Source: Eubacteriales bacterium
GTDB lineage: Bacteria > Bacillota > Clostridia > Peptostreptococcales > Anaerovoracaceae
Length of the DNA stretch: 9,935 bases
Assembly (NCBI GenBank): GCA_028702415.1
Contig: JAQVOT010000029.1
Location: 1 to 9,935 of the forward strand
Direction of reading: 5' to 3'
Part shown: piece after piece, positions 5,996 through 9,935 of the stretch
Position numbering within the stretch: position 1 is the first letter of the stretch
How the letters are laid out: each line of letters opens with the position of its first letter
Made by a program: the position numbers and the translations under genes
Notes under the pieces: generated by a model
What the model saw: only the letters and a program-made list of their open reading frames with translations
The model's database searches: none
What the model was told of the DNA's origin: nothing

Positions 5996-7534
5996 ATGTT
6001 GAAAGAAAAAATAATGTATAAGGATGAGCTCCCTATAAATGTTATTACAGCAAACATTGATGAATACCCCATACACTTTCATGACGACATGGAGGTTGTA
6101 TATGTTCTGGAGGGAAACATTCTGCTTCGTAACGGATATTACACATACAATCTGAAACCTGGTGACATCTATATCATCAATGACAGAGAAATGCACAGTT
6201 TCGAGAATACCGGAGAGGATAACATGGTAATGATGCTTCAGATGGATCTTACTTACTTCTCCAGATATTATGATAACCTGAAAAACAACTTCTTTGTAAC
6301 CGACATGGAGGACGACAGCGACGAAAGTCTTGACGTTCTTAAAGGTATTCTGGCTAGAATAATGATGGAAGTTATTCAAAAGGGCTATGGATATGAGCAT
6401 AAGGTTATAGAAAGCACTCATAATCTTATAGCATGTCTGATGAGTGATTTTCGCTACTTCGTAATGGAAGGCGGCAAGTTCAGGAATGAATCGAAGAACA
6501 AGGGAAACAAGGTTCTAGCAGGAAGACTGAATAGAATTACTGACTACATGTATGATAATTACAATCGTAAGCTTACACTTAACGAGATTGCAGACAGGGA
6601 ACATCTGTCGATTTATTACCTGTCCCATATAATAAAGGAGGCAACAGGGCTTTCTTTTCAAAATCTTCTGAGCTACATACGCGTTGAAGAATCTGAAAAG
6701 CTGCTACTTGGGACAAACAAGAAGATAGGAGCCATCGCCGAGGAAACAGGTTTTTCCGCAGTAAGATACTACATCAAACATTTCGAGCAGTGGTTTGAAA
6801 TGCATCCTCTGGAATATCGCAAAACCTATATCGGCAAAATTATCAGCCGAGAGATAGAAGCCAAGTACACAAAATGTTCACCGGAGCAGATAGAGAACGC
6901 AATCAGGCGCCAGGTCAAGGGTGTGTACGCGGACTATATAGATAAACTGAAGATTAAGCCTGTGATTGTCGATGTTGATATTTATGATGATTATGCTGAA
7001 ATAAAGAAGGCAGAACCTGAACTTGAAGAAATCATGAAAAGGGACATCAACAAGGTTCTTGCAGAGCCTTACAAAATTCTGAAAGGTCTTGATGAGAATC
7101 TTATTGCTTCAGGTGAAAATTACATGATTACAACAAGGGATAAATTCCCTGGAAATCTTACCAGCCTCAGCATTCTGGTTTATAACTTTGATGATAACGT
7201 AAGCAAATCACTTAAGAGAATAGGTTCAAATTCCGACCTTCTTAGGGTGGTTAGAAACTATGACGGAGAATCTGAATTTCTCATCAGATGTAACGGTCTG
7301 TCAGGGCAGTTCAAAATGTTAAGATTCAGATTGGACAGAGACAACTTCCTGCAGAAGATAGAAGATATAGGGCAGCCTGCTGATGAAGAAACAGCAAGAG
7401 CCAGGCTTCTCTACAGGCTTGCGGGGTATGCCACGGTGTCCAGTGAGATATTTTCGAGCTCAGATGCCTTCAGTATCAGAAGTATTTTCAAGGGAATCGG
7501 GGCAGAGATGATACTGATAGACCTCAAGGAATAA
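5996..7534 (+). CDS. AraC-family transcriptional regulator with an extra C-terminal GH39-end-like domain
   Basis: This 512-residue regulator has an N-terminal cupin sensor domain (about 15-85, with YPIHFHDDME and LKPGDIYIINDREMHSF), a linker, and a two-helix-turn-helix AraC DNA-binding domain (about 185-288, with LTLNEIADREHLSIYYLSHI and IGAIAEETGFSAVRYYIKHF, ending HPLEYRKTY). About 220 more residues follow, where classical AraC proteins stop. In this tail ASGENYMITT, SILVYNFDD and QFKMLRFRLDRDN look like the beta-sandwich end of GH39 glycosidase modules found fused to AraC domains, but the catalytic barrel is missing. The likely role is sensing a small ligand, perhaps carbohydrate, and switching a nearby gene, with the downstream oxidoreductase the obvious candidate. 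Start: ATG at 5996 with AGGAG 7 bases upstream. The open frame continues upstream to a TTG at 5852, but that part covers a DnaA box and the promoter and lacks a ribosome binding site. Confidence 0.88.
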   Translation: MLKEKIMYKDELPINVITANIDEYPIHFHDDMEVVYVLEGNILLRNGYYTYNLKPGDIYIINDREMHSFENTGEDNMVMMLQMDLTYFSRYYDNLKNNFFVTDMEDDSDESLDVLKGILARIMMEVIQKGYGYEHKVIESTHNLIACLMSDFRYFVMEGGKFRNESKNKGNKVLAGRLNRITDYMYDNYNRKLTLNEIADREHLSIYYLSHIIKEATGLSFQNLLSYIRVEESEKLLLGTNKKIGAIAEETGFSAVRYYIKHFEQWFEMHPLEYRKTYIGKIISREIEAKYTKCSPEQIENAIRRQVKGVYADYIDKLKIKPVIVDVDIYDDYAEIKKAEPELEEIMKRDINKVLAEPYKILKGLDENLIASGENYMITTRDKFPGNLTSLSILVYNFDDNVSKSLKRIGSNSDLLRVVRNYDGESEFLIRCNGLSGQFKMLRFRLDRDNFLQKIEDIGQPADEETARARLLYRLAGYATVSSEIFSSSDAFSIRSIFKGIGAEMILIDLKE

Positions 7535-7587
7535 AGGAAACGATGCAATACACAACAAATTAGTACCGGTTTTAAGCAAACAGCTAA

Positions 7588-7616
7588 TTGAATTGTCAGA
7601 AAAAAAGATATATGAT
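7588..7616 (+). promoter_or_regulatory. Promoter candidate for the saccharopine dehydrogenase-family gene
   Basis: TTGAAT (7588-7593) and TATGAT (7611-7616, 5 of 6 to TATAAT) are spaced by 17 bp. The expected start near 7623 leaves a leader of about 64 bases that holds two small symmetric sequences, ATTAGA-A-TCTAAT (7641-7653) and ATGTTT-TTT-AAACAT (7652-7666), and the very strong ribosome binding site GGAGGT at 7675-7680. The symmetric pieces may be regulator sites or leader structure; they are short. This shows the gene need not depend on AraC read-through. Confidence 0.5.
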
Positions 7617-7686
7617 TTATATTGTTCGGAAGACAAATTAATTAGAATCTAATGTTTTTTAAACATGACTAAATGGAGGTAAGATT

Positions 7687-8970
7687 ATGAAATTACTTAT
7701 TATCGGAGCTGGCGGAGTAGGAACTTCAGCAGCAAAGATCATCCAGCGCGCTGGTGCTGATGCAGATTGGGCTGAAAAAGTTGTTGTATCCGATTATGAT
7801 GAAGCCAGAGCGAAGGTTGTAGCTAACGATATCTGTGGCGGCGGCAAGTTCGTTCCCGCACAGGTTAACGCTATGGATCCTGCCAGCATTAAGGCAGTAG
7901 TAGAAGAATACGGATGCGATTTCGCTATGAACGCTTGTGACCCAAGAATGAACGAATGCATCTTTGACACATGTTTGGAACTGGGCATCGGATATCTTGA
8001 CTGTGCCATGACACTGGGAACTGAACATCCAGAAAAGCCTTATGAATTGCCAAACATCAAACTGGGGGATTATCAGTTTGCTAAGCAGCAGGAATGGATT
8101 AAGAGCGGCAAGATCGCTATATGCGGATCAGGTGTTGAACCTGGAATGGCAGACGTATTCGCTAAGTTCGCAGCTGTGCATCTCTTTGACAAGATTGACA
8201 GAGTAGACGTACGTGATGGCGACAACTACGGAAACACTGATTCAGACTTCGGTTTCTCCGTATGGACAACAATCGAAGAATGTCTGCAGCCACCGGTAAT
8301 CTGGGAAAAGAACGAGGAACATCCAGAAGGACATTGGTACTGTACTGAACCATTCTCAGAACCTGAAATCTTTAACTTCCCTGACGGAATCGGCGATGTA
8401 GAAGTAGTAAACGTTGAACACGAAGAAGTACTGCTGGTTCCTAGAGAGATCGATTGCAACAGAGTAACATTTAAGTATGGTGTTCCTAGAGAATTCAGAG
8501 CTAAGCTGCTGACTCTCCACGGATGGGGACTTGACAACAAGAGAGACAAGATTAAGGTTGGCGACAGCGAAATCACCCCAAGAGATTTCATATGTAAGGT
8601 TATCCCTTCACCAGTAGACTCTACTAATGACATGACAGGTAAGGGCTGTGCAGGTACATGGGTAACAGGATGGAAAGACGGCAAGTACAGATCAGTTTAC
8701 CTGTATCAGGTAGCTGACAACCAGGAATGCATCAAGAAGTACACCACTAACTCAGTAGTAGCACAGACAGCTGTAGGTCCTGTAATCATGATGGAACTGA
8801 TTGCTAAGGGAATCTGGAACGATGCAGGCGCATGGGGACCAGAACACTTTAATCCGGATCCATTCGTAGAAAGACTGGCTAAGTATGAATTCCCGGCTGG
8901 AATCAGAGAAATGGATTCAGAATATTCTGATGAACTGAATGCTAAGGCTTTCGTAGAATATATTAAATAA
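7687..8970 (+). CDS. Saccharopine dehydrogenase-family NAD(P)-dependent oxidoreductase (carboxynorspermidine dehydrogenase/saccharopine reductase-like)
   Basis: This 427-residue cytoplasmic enzyme starts with a Rossmann nucleotide-binding motif, LLIIGAGGVGTSAA (G-x-G-x-x-G at residues 7-12), followed by the VSDYDEARA second strand. ACDPRMN and GIGYLDCAM fit the family's substrate-side loops. The middle domain, with GSGVEPGMADVFAKFA and then the FNFPDGIG...EHEEVLLVP region, recalls carboxynorspermidine dehydrogenase more than classical lysine-pathway saccharopine dehydrogenase. The true substrate, a polyamine precursor or an amino-acid adduct, cannot be decided; no decarboxylase partner lies nearby. 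The ATG at 7687 has GGAGGT at 6 bases. Codon use is strongly biased (Arg mostly AGA, Lys mostly AAG, many GCT and GTA) compared with neighbouring genes, and its own promoter and terminator frame it as a single-gene, probably highly expressed unit. The AraC regulator just upstream may control it. Confidence 0.85.
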   Translation: MKLLIIGAGGVGTSAAKIIQRAGADADWAEKVVVSDYDEARAKVVANDICGGGKFVPAQVNAMDPASIKAVVEEYGCDFAMNACDPRMNECIFDTCLELGIGYLDCAMTLGTEHPEKPYELPNIKLGDYQFAKQQEWIKSGKIAICGSGVEPGMADVFAKFAAVHLFDKIDRVDVRDGDNYGNTDSDFGFSVWTTIEECLQPPVIWEKNEEHPEGHWYCTEPFSEPEIFNFPDGIGDVEVVNVEHEEVLLVPREIDCNRVTFKYGVPREFRAKLLTLHGWGLDNKRDKIKVGDSEITPRDFICKVIPSPVDSTNDMTGKGCAGTWVTGWKDGKYRSVYLYQVADNQECIKKYTTNSVVAQTAVGPVIMMELIAKGIWNDAGAWGPEHFNPDPFVERLAKYEFPAGIREMDSEYSDELNAKAFVEYIK

Positions 8971-8986
8971 TCTGATTTGAGACTGA

Positions 8987-9016
8987 AGGGACTCTTGAAA
9001 AAGAGTCTCTTTTTTT
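8987..9016 (+). terminator. Intrinsic terminator after the saccharopine dehydrogenase-family gene
   Basis: A 10-bp stem (8987-8996 paired with 9001-9010, one G-U pair) closes a GAAA tetraloop and is followed by a run of T from 9010 to 9016. It begins 16 bases past the stop codon. This is a textbook Rho-independent terminator and separates the oxidoreductase transcript from the glycosyltransferase gene. Confidence 0.93.
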
Positions 9017-9047
9017 ATTTAATAAAATAGTGTAAACTGTACTCACT

Positions 9048-9935
9048 ATGAGCGATACGAAAACAATTGACATCATTGTCCCCTGCTGTAATGAGGGACA
9101 GAATATTGATGCTTTTTATGAGGAGGCAAAGTGCATTGAAGGTGAACTGGAGGGTTACACTTTCACTTTCATTTTTGTTGACGACGGCAGTACAGATAGT
9201 ACCCTGGAGGAAATAAAGAAACTGTCGGAAAGAGCTGTGAAGGAAATAACCAGCGTGAAGTATATTTCCTTCAGCAGGAACTTCGGCAAGGAGGCGGCAA
9301 TGTATGCCGGCCTTAGAGCTTCTGCCGCAGGCAGTAGTGACTATGCGGTCATTATTGATGGAGATCTTCAGCATCCGCCTGCCTTAATAAAAAACATGGT
9401 TGAAATAATTGACCCCGGTTCTAACCCTGAAGGTGGGAAGAGTCCGGTTGTTGATTGTGTGGCGGCCAGGCGAGTGTCTCGAAAAGGCGAACCTAAGATA
9501 CGCAGCATTTTCGCAAGGGCGTTTTACAGAATCATGAAAAAATATTCCGATATTGAGATCGTGGATGGTGCTGTGGATTTCAGACTGATGACGCACAGGA
9601 TGGTAAAGGCCATCGCATCCATGCCGGAAACACAGCGTTTCAGTAAAGGCATTTTCGCCTGGGTTGGTTTTAATACTGAATGGATAGAATTTGAAAATGT
9701 CAGGAGATTTTCCGGAGAGAGCAAGTGGACAATCTGGGGCCTGACTAAATATGCCATTGATGGTTTTATTGATTTTGCAGATTTCCCTCTGAAATTCCTT
9801 GGAGCTTTCGGTGGGGTGGTGGCTGCAGGATCTGTAATTTATCTAATAATTGAAATAGTTAAAACTCTTGTAATGGGTAAAGATATCCCCGGATATGCCT
9901 CCACAATCTGTCTTATTCTGTTCTTCGGTGGCTTT
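9048..9935 (+). CDS. Membrane glycosyltransferase family 2 (DPM1/GtrB-like polyprenyl-phosphate glycosyltransferase), 3' end outside window
   Basis: The frame stays open for 296 codons to the window edge. The N-terminal GT-A domain shows DIIVPCCNEGQNI, FVDDGSTDST (Asp45-Asp46), SFSRNFGKEAAMYAGL (74-89), the metal-binding DGDLQHPP (Asp104-Gly-Asp106) and the acceptor-side RRFSGESKW. A hydrophobic stretch FLGAFGGVVAAGSVIYLIIE begins near residue 247, and a second one, STICLILFFGGF, is cut off. This is the GtrB/YkoT type, which loads a sugar from a nucleotide donor onto undecaprenyl phosphate at the inner face of the membrane for wall or surface glycan decoration. Members are usually about 310-330 residues, so only the extreme C-terminus should be missing. 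The ATG at 9048 lacks a clear ribosome binding site and lies only 31 bases past the upstream terminator's T-run. The sugar is unknown; no flippase gene is visible. Confidence 0.88.
   Translation, partial: MSDTKTIDIIVPCCNEGQNIDAFYEEAKCIEGELEGYTFTFIFVDDGSTDSTLEEIKKLSERAVKEITSVKYISFSRNFGKEAAMYAGLRASAAGSSDYAVIIDGDLQHPPALIKNMVEIIDPGSNPEGGKSPVVDCVAARRVSRKGEPKIRSIFARAFYRIMKKYSDIEIVDGAVDFRLMTHRMVKAIASMPETQRFSKGIFAWVGFNTEWIEFENVRRFSGESKWTIWGLTKYAIDGFIDFADFPLKFLGAFGGVVAAGSVIYLIIEIVKTLVMGKDIPGYASTICLILFFGGF

Noticed and set aside
5996..7534. Calling the AraC-family protein an active glycosidase fusion
   Set aside because: No space for the catalytic barrel and no acid/base or nucleophile motifs are visible; only the C-terminal flank resembles GH39.

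Overview
The window looks like chromosomal DNA from a low-to-mid GC, Gram-positive anaerobe of the Bacillota, most likely class Clostridia. The evidence is two lipobox lipoproteins, strong GGAGG-type ribosome binding sites, a G5/3D cell-wall protein of the YabE type, a PepV-type M20 dipeptidase, an AraC regulator with Clostridia-style architecture, and TTATCCACA DnaA boxes. I cannot fix the genus from sequence alone. There is no phage, IS transposase, CRISPR array, tRNA or rRNA gene.

Layout. Bases 1-218 (minus) hold the 5' part of a small lipoprotein gene, divergent from a plus-strand cluster at 379-4086. That cluster encodes an orphan type-1 periplasmic-binding lipoprotein, a short NifU/Nfu-type scaffold, an M20 metallodipeptidase and a membrane-anchored G5/3D protein. 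The genes lie 19 bp apart, 40 bp apart and overlapping by 26 bp, so they are probably one transcript. From 4087 to 4216, between convergent genes, sits a repeat island: 24-bp tandem repeats running into a perfect 33-bp-arm palindrome. A DHHA1-containing alanyl-tRNA editing protein follows on the minus strand (4217-5497).

Bases 5498-5995 are a long AT-rich gap holding three perfect and one near-perfect DnaA box within 131 bp, a 14-bp palindrome and two promoter candidates facing away from each other. Next come an AraC-type regulator with an extra C-terminal domain (5996-7534), a saccharopine dehydrogenase-family oxidoreductase with its own promoter, a very strong ribosome binding site, biased codons and a clear intrinsic terminator (7687-9016), and a membrane glycosyltransferase family 2 gene cut by the window end (9048-9935).

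How the parts may work together. The 379-4086 cluster mixes solute binding, Fe-S biogenesis, dipeptide hydrolysis and wall remodelling, with no obvious single pathway. The AraC regulator lies directly upstream of the oxidoreductase on the same strand and is its natural candidate regulator. The observations most worth a second look are the DnaA-box cluster away from any dnaA gene, the in-frame stop that separates the NifU-like protein from a recognisable family tail, the AraC protein that seems to keep the end of a GH39 module without its catalytic barrel, and the palindrome with its tandem repeats.
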